From NCBI RefSeq assembly GCF_017875765.1, contig NZ_JAGGNA010000001.1, positions 1,015,001-1,079,000 of the forward strand: a stretch of DNA of 64,000 bases. The letters run 5' to 3'. The notes beneath the pieces were generated by a model. That model saw only the letters and a program-made list of their open reading frames with translations, had not been told where the DNA came from and did no database searches. This DNA is from Flavobacterium sp. CG_23.5 (GTDB lineage: Bacteria; Bacteroidota; Bacteroidia; Flavobacteriales; Flavobacteriaceae). Made by a program: the position numbers and the translations under genes. Below, one piece after another: positions 33,903-41,400 of this stretch. Position 1 is the first letter of the stretch. The number at the start of each line of letters is the position of its first letter.

Positions 33903-35072
33903 ATGAAAACACAAACTACTTTACAAGGGAGGAAAATTAATCTCTTCAAATCCGTAATAGTGTGGATTTGTTTCCTATTCGCCGTAATTTCCTCAGCTCA
34001 AAAAGTCGAGTCCGTTCTTAATGAAAACTGGATAAACGGAAACTGGCAGAATGCTCTTAGTACATCTAATACTTATGATGGCAACAATTTTTTAATCAAT
34101 TCCCTTAGCCAGTCCTGGTCCGCTTCCTCAGGAACATGGATAAATGCTTACCAACAGAAACTCAATAACAATTCTGATGGATCTCTAAACCAGGCTACAG
34201 GGCAAACTTGGGATATGGGGACAAGTTTATGGAATGATACCGTAAGGTCAAGTTATATCTATAATCCAGCAATGAAAATACTTACTTTTCTTTCAGAAAT
34301 ATGGGCTGGAACTTGGCAAAACTCCCAACTAGAAACAAATACTTATGACAGTAATAACTTCCTCATTCACACCCTTTCCCAAACTTGGGACCTAACCAAC
34401 AGCAGATGGAAAAACTATGTCCAGACCAATTTCATTAATAATGCAGACGGAACAATAAACCAAAGCATTACCCAAAATCGATATTTAGACATCTGGGAAA
34501 ACTCAAGCCAAACCAATTTCATTTATAATGCAAACGGAACATTACATCAAACCATTACCCTTATCCAACAACCATGGGATTATGATGACATTTGGCACAA
34601 TAACATAAGAGTATCCACTTCTTATGATGGAAGTAATCATATTACAAATTCGTTGTCGCAAATCTGGGATGCCGCTTCAAGTTCATGGATAAACAATTTC
34701 AAATCAGATTATTCCAATGATGGTAATGGTAATCTAATCCAAATTATAATGCAATCTTGGGATACTCGAACAAACAATTGGAATAATTCACACCGAATAA
34801 CTTTTAATTATACTTTAGGGCTATCTGATTTGGCAAAAGGAATAAACTTGACTTTGTATCCAAATCCCGCAGTCGATATCATAACTGTAAAATCAAATAG
34901 TGACCTTTATGAGAAATCTTATTTGATATCTGATCAAAATGGCAAAATAATTCAAACCGGAACATTAAATTCTGCAACTACAATTGTTAATCTCAGCAAA
35001 TTATGTTCGGGAATGTATTTTTTTCGAATGAATGAGCAACCCAAACAATCGATTAAAATAATGAAGAAATAA
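33903..35072 (+). CDS. T9SS type A surface protein with ~30-residue Trp/Asn repeats
   Basis: This 389-residue protein has a signal peptide (about residues 14-33) and a C-terminal T9SS type A sorting domain (about 318-389: LTLYPNPAVDIITVKS..GMYFFRMNEQPKQSIKIMKK). Between them are about nine units of roughly 30 residues. The pattern is W-x-N at the start, a Tyr-Asp/Asn turn with Gly in the middle (NTYDGNNFLINSLSQSW) and a closing Q-x-W. The type IX system would carry it across the outer membrane to the surface. I cannot name a family for the repeats. Confidence 0.85.
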   Translation: MKTQTTLQGRKINLFKSVIVWICFLFAVISSAQKVESVLNENWINGNWQNALSTSNTYDGNNFLINSLSQSWSASSGTWINAYQQKLNNNSDGSLNQATGQTWDMGTSLWNDTVRSSYIYNPAMKILTFLSEIWAGTWQNSQLETNTYDSNNFLIHTLSQTWDLTNSRWKNYVQTNFINNADGTINQSITQNRYLDIWENSSQTNFIYNANGTLHQTITLIQQPWDYDDIWHNNIRVSTSYDGSNHITNSLSQIWDAASSSWINNFKSDYSNDGNGNLIQIIMQSWDTRTNNWNNSHRITFNYTLGLSDLAKGINLTLYPNPAVDIITVKSNSDLYEKSYLISDQNGKIIQTGTLNSATTIVNLSKLCSGMYFFRMNEQPKQSIKIMKK

Positions 35073-35116
35073 ACTACTCACAAAACGCAGCAACTTTGAC
35101 GGTGATAAAAAATGGG

Positions 35117-35149
35117 ACGAGGCTATCTAATAATTATTGATAGCCTCGT
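35117..35149 (+). terminator. Strong hairpin terminator after the type A T9SS gene
   Basis: ACGAGGCTATC (35117-35127) and GATAGCCTCGT (35139-35149) form a perfect 11-base stem around an 11-base AT-only loop, followed by TTG and a moderately T-rich tail. Confidence 0.75.
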
Positions 35150-35360
35150 TTGCAATTGAATACTTATCTTTTTTTTTAAAAGTCATCATTTCTTTGGACT
35201 TCATTTTAGAATTTACAAAAGTTATTTGGCAAGAATTATTTGTAGGTAATTACTAACGAAATTTAAAGAAATGGTATCCATGGAAAAATTCATATTTCCA
35301 GTAACATGTTGCATCACTGTCGATTTTCTTATACATTTACAGTAAAACCCAAATGCATTT

Positions 35361-35918
35361 ATGAAAACTGAAAAAGAAAAAATGATTGCCGGAGAATATT
35401 ATTTGGCCGGTGATTCTGTTTTAGTAAAAGACAGACGAAAATCTAAAAATTTGCTTCACAGATTAAATGTTACCGAATATAGAATAACCAAAAAAGCACG
35501 AGAAATTATAAAAGAGTTGATTCCCAATGCTGGAGCAAATCTATATATTGAGCCTCCATTTTTTTGTGATTATGGATACAATATTACTTGCGGTGAAAAT
35601 GTTTATTTTAATGTAAATTGTGTTGTTTTGGACTGTGCCAAAGTAACTATTGGATCCAATGTTTTTTTTGCACCAGGAGTTCAATTGTACACCGCAACAC
35701 ATCCCCTTGATGCGGAATTGAGAAAAACACTTGAAAGTGCTTTGCCCATAACTATTGGTGATGATTGCTGGATTGGCGGGAATTCCGTAATATGTCCCGG
35801 AATTACAATAGGAAATGGTTGTGTTATTGGTGCAGGTTCTGTGGTTACAAAAGACATTCCTGATAATTCATTGGCGGTGGGAAATCCAGCGAAAGTAATT
35901 CGGAAATTAAATCAATAA
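35361..35918 (+). CDS. Sugar O-acetyltransferase (maltose/galactoside acetyltransferase type)
   Basis: This 185-residue protein has the N-terminal Mac domain (KMIAGEYYLAGDSVLV) and a left-handed beta-helix of hexapeptide repeats (GENVYFNVNCVVLDCAKVTI). The catalytic histidine lies in QLYTATHPLD, and the C-terminus is AVGNPAKVIRKL. It transfers acetyl from acetyl-CoA to a sugar hydroxyl in the cytoplasm. Length is normal for the family. The natural sugar is unknown. Two small genes follow at 9- and 0-base gaps. Confidence 0.93.
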   Translation: MKTEKEKMIAGEYYLAGDSVLVKDRRKSKNLLHRLNVTEYRITKKAREIIKELIPNAGANLYIEPPFFCDYGYNITCGENVYFNVNCVVLDCAKVTIGSNVFFAPGVQLYTATHPLDAELRKTLESALPITIGDDCWIGGNSVICPGITIGNGCVIGAGSVVTKDIPDNSLAVGNPAKVIRKLNQ

Positions 35919-35927
35919 ATTCAAATT

Positions 35928-36065
35928 ATGCCACACGTTTTAGCAACACTCAAAAATGTTCCTTTGGAAATCATCAAAGGAATTTTAGAAAAAGACAAAG
36001 CGTTTCATGCCTCGCAAGGAATGTATTTGGAACAAATTTGGCAAAACAGTGATGATCAAAAATAA
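35928..36065 (+). CDS. Small hypothetical protein between the acetyltransferase and VOC genes
   Basis: A 45-residue frame starts at ATG 35928, nine bases after the acetyltransferase stop, and ends with TAA at 36063-36065, directly followed by the GTG of the VOC gene. It reads MPHVLATLKNVPLEIIKGIL at the start and EQIWQNSDDQK at the end, with a plausible helical composition. Tight packing between two real genes and the AAATT-ATG start context support it. I know no function. Confidence 0.55.
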   Translation: MPHVLATLKNVPLEIIKGILEKDKAFHASQGMYLEQIWQNSDDQK

Positions 36066-36494
36066 GTGCTTTTTCTTTTCCGAATAAATGATATTGACCA
36101 CACAAAAGCTTTAATTCACAAAGTACATCACACCGCTATTATTTGCTCCGATTATGATCAATCAAAAAAGTTCTATACCGATGTTTTAGGTCTGACGGTT
36201 ATTCGGGAAATATATCGTGCGGAAAGACAATCCTACAAACTCGATTTGGCACTAAATGGCACTTATGTAATTGAACTTTTTTCCTTTCCTAATCCACCGC
36301 AACGCACATCGAGACCAGAGGCGGCAGGATTGCGACATTTAGCATTTGAAGTAAATGATTTAGAACAAACCATCCATTTTTTATCTTTGAAAAATATTTT
36401 ATCTGAACCAATCAGAATTGATGCCAACACTAATAAGCGTTTTACTTTCATCGCGGATCCAGATAATCTTCCCATTGAGTTTTATGAAAAATAA
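36066..36494 (+). CDS. VOC family protein (glyoxalase-like)
   Basis: This protein of about 142 residues begins at GTG 36066, right after the stop of the small upstream gene. No in-frame ATG precedes the conserved IHKVHHTAIICSDYDQSKKFY. The two beta-alpha-beta-beta-beta modules of the vicinal-oxygen-chelate fold are visible. Likely metal ligands are the His of KVHH, the Glu of VIELF, the His of GLRHLAFEV and the Glu of LPIEFYE. It resembles the YaeR/SMU1112c group of unknown reaction. Confidence 0.85.
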   Translation: MLFLFRINDIDHTKALIHKVHHTAIICSDYDQSKKFYTDVLGLTVIREIYRAERQSYKLDLALNGTYVIELFSFPNPPQRTSRPEAAGLRHLAFEVNDLEQTIHFLSLKNILSEPIRIDANTNKRFTFIADPDNLPIEFYEK

Positions 36495-36590
36495 GGACCT
36501 TTTCACTTATCAAAAAAGTGAAATTCATAAAGGAATCATAAAAAACAACAATTATATTTATATTTTAATTCAAGTCTAATTTTCTTTTTT

Positions 36591-36598
36591 TAAATTTG
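36591..36598 (+). promoter_or_regulatory. -7 box of the ClC gene
   Basis: TAAATTTG matches TAnnTTTG and lies 80 bases before the ATG at 36678. Confidence 0.45.
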
Positions 36599-36677
36599 TA
36601 ATTCGTTAATAAATGTTTTTTTTTCAAAATAAATATTTTTTTTACTTGAAAATCAATGACTGCAAAATAATTTTTAG

Positions 36678-37958
36678 ATGAATTCTACCGCTCGAATTAA
36701 AAAAAATTACCAATTAATCAAATTTCAAAAATTAGTTATTGTTTCCATTTTAATCGGCTTTCTTTCGGCCTTTTTAGGAATTTCGCTTAAAAAAATAACC
36801 GAATATTACGAGGAAATCTTTTTTCATCAAGCTTCAATCAATCCAATATTCTTTGTTTTCTTTCCAATTTTCGGTTTGTCTATCATCTATTTTCTTCGAG
36901 AATATCTTTTTAGAAAAAAAGAAAATAAAGGGATTAAAGAAATTTTTGAGAGTACAAATTCCAAATCAAAAAACTTACCCAATTATAAAATTCCATCCCA
37001 TTTCATTAATGGATTACTGACGGTCGTTTTTGGTGGATCAACCGGAATTGAAGTGTCTACTGTAGTCGCTTCGGCAACGATTGGCGCTGTTGCCCAAAGA
37101 AAACAAAACGTATTTAGACAATACAAAACCGAATTAATCTGTGCCGGAGTTGCGGCTGGAATTACCGCTTTATTTAGCAGTCCTGTTGCCGGAATCCTTT
37201 TTGCATTAGAAGTTATATCTAGAAAAGTAACCCGAGCATTTTTAATAAGCAATTTGATTTCGGTAGCTGTTGCATTTGGACTGCTGTTTTTGTTGGATGA
37301 AAAACCTTTATTTGCCTTAACCATTACCACTTGGCATTTAAAAGCTATTCCCTATTTTATACTTTTAGGAATTTTAGCAGGATTAAATTCGGTTTATCTC
37401 ACACGATGTGTATTGTTTTTCAAGTCTCAATTTTTAAAAATAAAAGTTCATTATTTCAAAATTATTTTGGGTTCTGTCATTTTAAGTGTTTCCTTATTAG
37501 TGTTCCCGCAACTTTATGGTGAAGGCTATCATGCGATCAAAACTATTTTTATTCATTCGAATGATATGCCAATGACATTTTCATTAGCCCTTACATTTCT
37601 TGGAATATTGATATTAAAACCTATTGTAACTTCAGCGACTTTGGCTTCTGGAGGTGACGGAGGTGTTTTTGCACCGAGTCTTTTCATTGGAGCTTTTTTA
37701 GGATTACTTGTTGCTTCCACTTTAAATACTTTTTTTAATGTAAATGTGATTCCGTTAAATTTCATGGTTATTGGTATGGCTGCAGTTTTAAGTGCCAGTA
37801 TTCACGCGCCATTTACAGCAATTTTCCTAGTTTGTGGATTAACGAATGATTATACTTTATTTCTTCCCATTTTAGTGGTTTGTCTTATATCAAAATATAC
37901 TGCGAAAATGATATATCCATTTACAGTGTACACTTATTCCCCAAGTTTATCAAAATAG
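36678..37958 (+). CDS. ClC family chloride channel/transporter
   Basis: This 426-residue inner membrane protein has ClC selectivity-filter regions: GGSTGIEVSTVVASATIGA in place of GKEGP, and GGDGGVFAPSLFIGAFLG with the conserved GxFxP. The central SSPVAGILFALEV holds the gating-glutamate neighbourhood. No CBS domains follow. ClC proteins move chloride or other anions (some fluoride or nitrate). It is 6 bases from the HPP gene, so the two are likely co-expressed. Confidence 0.92.
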   Translation: MNSTARIKKNYQLIKFQKLVIVSILIGFLSAFLGISLKKITEYYEEIFFHQASINPIFFVFFPIFGLSIIYFLREYLFRKKENKGIKEIFESTNSKSKNLPNYKIPSHFINGLLTVVFGGSTGIEVSTVVASATIGAVAQRKQNVFRQYKTELICAGVAAGITALFSSPVAGILFALEVISRKVTRAFLISNLISVAVAFGLLFLLDEKPLFALTITTWHLKAIPYFILLGILAGLNSVYLTRCVLFFKSQFLKIKVHYFKIILGSVILSVSLLVFPQLYGEGYHAIKTIFIHSNDMPMTFSLALTFLGILILKPIVTSATLASGGDGGVFAPSLFIGAFLGLLVASTLNTFFNVNVIPLNFMVIGMAAVLSASIHAPFTAIFLVCGLTNDYTLFLPILVVCLISKYTAKMIYPFTVYTYSPSLSK

Positions 37959-37964
37959 TTTCCC

Positions 37965-38576
37965 ATGCCTATTCAAAAAATTAAACGGAATTACCGCAAA
38001 ACCAAATACATTCTTTACAAAGAAACTTTGGTCGATTATAAGGAACATTTCTGGGCTTTTTTAGGTTCAATTATAGGTATTGGAATAATTGCTTATTTGC
38101 AATCTAAAGAACTGCCTCATTCTGATGTTGTTTATCTTATTGGCTCATTTGGAGCATCGAGTGTTTTAGTTTATGGCGTAATTCAAAGTCCACTGGCACA
38201 ACCTAGAAATCTCATTGGCGGTCATGTTGTTTCGGCAATTATCGGTGTAACAGTTCAACAATTTGCTCCTGATATTCTCTGGATAACCGCCCCACTTGCC
38301 GTTTCTCTTTCCATAGTTTTAATGCAAGTGACTAAAACATTGCATCCCCCAGGAGGTGCAACTGCGCTTATTGCGGTAACTGGTTCTTCAGAGATTAAAA
38401 ATCTTGGCTATTGGTATGTACTTTATCCGGTCTTGAGTGGTGTTCTAATTCTACTTGCTGTGGCATTAATTTTTAACAATTTAACTCCAAACAGATCTTA
38501 TCCAAATCATAAAAAATACCATCAGTTTAGGACTCGAATTGCTGGTAAATTCAAAATTAGTAATCGCAATTCCTAA
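37965..38576 (+). CDS. HPP family membrane protein
   Basis: This 203-residue protein has four membrane segments and the name-giving motif in TLHPPGGATALIAV. Related HPP proteins act in nitrite transport in plastids and cyanobacteria. It directly follows a ClC anion transporter gene, so an anion-related role is possible, but this is inferred from context. Confidence 0.9.
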   Translation: MPIQKIKRNYRKTKYILYKETLVDYKEHFWAFLGSIIGIGIIAYLQSKELPHSDVVYLIGSFGASSVLVYGVIQSPLAQPRNLIGGHVVSAIIGVTVQQFAPDILWITAPLAVSLSIVLMQVTKTLHPPGGATALIAVTGSSEIKNLGYWYVLYPVLSGVLILLAVALIFNNLTPNRSYPNHKKYHQFRTRIAGKFKISNRNS

Positions 38577-38753
38577 AGGTCTTTAAGCAAAATAATTCCT
38601 TTTTACTTTAATAATCTCATCCTATTTTATATTACTATAATGCCTCGCTTGACCGTCAATTGATTCTTTTCTTTAAAAATGCATACGCAAAAATATTATC
38701 AACAAATCTGAAATCTGTCGCAAAACTTCGGGACGAAATCTAAAATTATATTT

Positions 38754-38761
38754 TACCTTTG
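38754..38761 (+). promoter_or_regulatory. -7 box of the pRiA4b-like gene
   Basis: TACCTTTG matches TAnnTTTG and ends 23 bases before the ATG. Confidence 0.55.
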
Positions 38762-38784
38762 ACCTTTCAATAAAAACAAAGATT

Positions 38785-39324
38785 ATGGTTTACAAATTCA
38801 GAGTAATATTAGATACCGAAGAAGATATTTTTAGAGATATTGCAATACTGGAAGATGACACGCTGGAAGATTTCCATAATGCCATCTTCAACTCCTTTGG
38901 GTTTGACGGAATGGAAGTGGCTTCATTCTATACTTGTGATGAAACTTGGAATCAAGAAGAGGAGATTTCTATGTTTGATACAGGAGATGTACTTGGCGAG
39001 CAAAAAATCATGAGTGATTATCAATTATCGGATATTTTAGATAAACAAAACACGAAAATCATTTATGTTTATGATTTCATAAACATGTGGACCTTTCTTA
39101 TTGAACTTGCTGCTGTTGAAGAAATTGAATTAGGTGCTACTTATCCTGCTACACTCTTTTCTCATGGCGAAATGCCAGATGAAGCAATGGAAAAAAACTT
39201 TGAAGCGGATAATGCGGATGACTTTGCCAGTGAATTTGAAGATGATTTAGATCAAGATGACCTGGACATGTTTGAAGGAGACGATAGTTTTGAAGATTAT
39301 GGATTTGAAGAAAATTGGAATTAA
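38785..39324 (+). CDS. Plasmid pRiA4b ORF-3 family protein
   Basis: This 179-residue protein starts VYKFRVILDTEEDIFRDIAI, matching the ORF-3/IS1096-passenger fold, and has the family's TLEDFHNAIFNSFGF segment. The last 40 residues are extremely acidic (Asp/Glu, DDLDQDDLDMFEGDD). The function of this domain is unknown. Despite the name, no transposon is seen around it. The region after it holds several palindromic repeats. Confidence 0.85.
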   Translation: MVYKFRVILDTEEDIFRDIAILEDDTLEDFHNAIFNSFGFDGMEVASFYTCDETWNQEEEISMFDTGDVLGEQKIMSDYQLSDILDKQNTKIIYVYDFINMWTFLIELAAVEEIELGATYPATLFSHGEMPDEAMEKNFEADNADDFASEFEDDLDQDDLDMFEGDDSFEDYGFEENWN

Positions 39325-39634
39325 TCCTCTCCACTCACGAACCATCGAAACTCTCCAAAGGAAAGGGCGATAAAATCACATAAAAAATAGCACACAATAA
39401 TATTCACGTCTCGTCTCCCTCTCAGGGCAAACGCTTTTGACATTTTTAGACTTAAAAAAAATTAAACCATTAAGAAATTAAGAGAATTAAGGCTTAATGA
39501 AACTTAATTTCTTAACGGTTTTAAAAAAAGACTAAAATTTTACTTTTCAAAGTTTTAAAAGTGTTTTACCTGGTCTCCCTCTCCTTTGGAGAGTCCCGAG
39601 GCTTCGGGAGGGGAGAGCAACTAAACATAAAAAA
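39325..39634. repeat. Composite repeat-rich intergenic region
   Basis: This 310-base gap has no credible gene. It holds CTCTCCAAAGGA (39351-39362) facing TCCTTTGGAGAG (39582-39593), a direct 11-mer GTCTCCCTCTC (39413-39423 and 39573-39583), an 18-base inverted repeat AACCATTAAGAAATTAAG / CTTAATTTCTTAACGGTT (39465-39482 and 39503-39520, one mismatch) and the small hairpin TCCCGAGGCTTCGGGA. It looks like dispersed flavobacterial repeats nested together. Confidence 0.7.
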
Positions 39635-40693
39635 ATGATCAACTTATATAACACACACATTGAAACTCTTTCTATACATCGTGTAGGAAATAAAAGCCGC
39701 AATGAAGCCTTATTTTTATCAGACCAATCCTTTTCATTAAATGATGAAATTGTACCGCTGATGAAAGAATATTTCTTTAGACCTTTTAGAGAAAAAGAAG
39801 AAAACTATTTTCAGTTTGCTCATGAAATTGATTTGGATTACAATGACATGTTTAAATTTGCAACTCAAATTTTTGAAAACCCAAGTAGTTTACATGAAGT
39901 TTCTAAACAAATAACGACGCACTTATTCGAGCAGTCAAACCATCCGCATATTAAAAATGGTGAAGTTTATGTTACGTACTTAACGAATGTTAATATTGAT
40001 AATAATGTTGTTGATGCTATTGGGATTTTCAAAAGCGAATTGCAATCGGATTTTTTACAATTTGAAGAAAAAGGGACCAACTTGGAAATGATTTTGCAAC
40101 AAGGAATAAACTTAAGCAAACTTGACAAGGGGTGTTTGATTTTTAACTATAAAAAAGAAGAAGGTTATAAAATACTTACCGTTGACAGCAACCGATATGA
40201 TGCCAGATATTGGCTAGAACATTTTCTTTCAGTTGATGCATTTGAGGATGAAAATTTCATAACAAAAAAGTACTTAAAATTTTGCCAGAATTTTGCCAAA
40301 GACGTGGTATTTCCGGCAGAAGACAAGAAGGAAGAAGTTATGTTTATGAATCGTTCCGTAAATTATTTTGCTAAAAACGACCAATTTGAAGAAACTAATT
40401 TCTTGAACGAAGTATTAGACAATCCTGATTTGATACCTGAATTTAAAAATTACAAAATAGACAAAGGAGAAAAATATAGTATTGAAGATGTTACTTCATT
40501 TCCTATCGCAAATGCTGCAGTTTCCGATGCCCGAAAATCCATAAAAAACGTAATTAATTTAGATACACATATCCAAATAAAAATGGATTTCATTAACCCT
40601 GAAAGTGCCGAGAAATACGTAGAAAAAGGTTGGGACGAAGAAAAACAGATGTATTATTATTTAGTTTATTTCAATAAAGAAGAAAAATCATAG
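39635..40693 (+). CDS. Nucleoid-associated protein (NdpA/YejK family)
   Basis: This 352-residue protein matches the 37-kDa nucleoid-associated family: an N-terminal INLYNTHIETLSIHRVGNKS, the central YVTYLTNVNIDNNVVDAIGIFKSE (split here), GCLIFNYKKEEGYKILTVD and the SRYDARYWLEHFL-like region. Members bind the bacterial nucleoid; the molecular role is unclear. It sits alone between a repeat-rich gap and a palindrome, with no clear promoter motif. Confidence 0.88.
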   Translation: MINLYNTHIETLSIHRVGNKSRNEALFLSDQSFSLNDEIVPLMKEYFFRPFREKEENYFQFAHEIDLDYNDMFKFATQIFENPSSLHEVSKQITTHLFEQSNHPHIKNGEVYVTYLTNVNIDNNVVDAIGIFKSELQSDFLQFEEKGTNLEMILQQGINLSKLDKGCLIFNYKKEEGYKILTVDSNRYDARYWLEHFLSVDAFEDENFITKKYLKFCQNFAKDVVFPAEDKKEEVMFMNRSVNYFAKNDQFEETNFLNEVLDNPDLIPEFKNYKIDKGEKYSIEDVTSFPIANAAVSDARKSIKNVINLDTHIQIKMDFINPESAEKYVEKGWDEEKQMYYYLVYFNKEEKS

Positions 40694-40699
40694 AGTAAA

Positions 40700-40717
40700 G
40701 ACAAGTCGCGACTTGTC
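40700..40717. repeat. Perfect 18-base palindrome GACAAGTCG-CGACTTGTC
   Basis: The sequence is fully self-complementary and lies 6 bases after the stop of the nucleoid protein gene. Palindromes of the ACAAGTCGCGACTTGT type are a dispersed repeat class I know from Flavobacterium genomes. Confidence 0.6.
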
Positions 40718-40746
40718 AGTACAAAGATCTATTCAAATATTCTTTC

Positions 40747-40779
40747 AATCCCCAATTACGTATGTGATTGGGGATTTTT
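40747..40779 (+). terminator. Hairpin terminator after the nucleoid protein gene
   Basis: AATCCCCAAT (40747-40756) and ATTGGGGATT (40767-40776) form a perfect 10-base stem around a 10-base loop, followed by TTT. Confidence 0.75.
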
Positions 40780-40932
40780 CATTTAGAAAACGAAACAGAA
40801 ATTGTTTGGTTAAAAACTAATTTTGTAATATTTTTTATATTTTATTAATAAAATGATGTACTTAATCGGATTTATTAGTCACTTAGACTGCTATTTGATT
40901 ACATTTAATTTCCTCAACCTTAACAACCTATT

Positions 40933-41172
40933 ATGAACCTAACTGAAATCAAAGAAAAATTTCTAACCAAAAAAATTATGTGTTCGTTATTTGGACATAA
41001 ATATATTGTAACTAGAATTATAACGAACCACTTCAAGGAATTTAAATGTACGGTTTGTCAATTAGAATTAACTAACGATGATAAAGGTGAAAAAACATTT
41101 CTCACACCAGAATTAAAAGAAATAAATGAAACCTTGATTGGTTTTCATAATAAAAAGCTTCATCTCATTTAA
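40933..41172 (+). CDS. Small putative zinc-binding protein
   Basis: This 79-residue protein has four possible metal ligands, C17, H22, C39 and C42, in CSLFGHKY and FKCTVCQLEL. This C-x4-H...C-x2-C layout suggests a small zinc ribbon. The C-terminal LTPELKEINETLIGFHNKK is also conserved in flavobacterial relatives I recall. The function is unknown. It is monocistronic between two AT-rich gaps. Confidence 0.72.
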   Translation: MNLTEIKEKFLTKKIMCSLFGHKYIVTRIITNHFKEFKCTVCQLELTNDDKGEKTFLTPELKEINETLIGFHNKKLHLI

Positions 41173-41369
41173 TTTTTTTTAATTAAGAGTTCCAAAATTA
41201 CATTCACTTTATTCCCAATCTATTAAAAACCTTCAAAAGATGCTTATTCTACTATTAATCCAATCTATTATCATGTTGAAACAAAAAATAAATCAAAAAA
41301 AGGCAAATGCCATTGATTAGATTTTTTAAAATAACATTAAAAATAAGTATCTCACAATCAGCTATTTAG

Positions 41370-41377
41370 TAAATTTG
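41370..41377 (+). promoter_or_regulatory. -7 box of the GAF gene
   Basis: TAAATTTG matches TAnnTTTG and ends 23 bases before the ATG. Confidence 0.5.
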
Positions 41378-41400
41378 TATTTCAAGCTAAGTAAACGAAA

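Noticed and set aside
38785..39324. Transposon or plasmid remnant suggested by the pRiA4b ORF-3/IS1096 family name
   Set aside because: No transposase, terminal inverted repeats or target duplication surround the gene; the domain is widespread in chromosomes.
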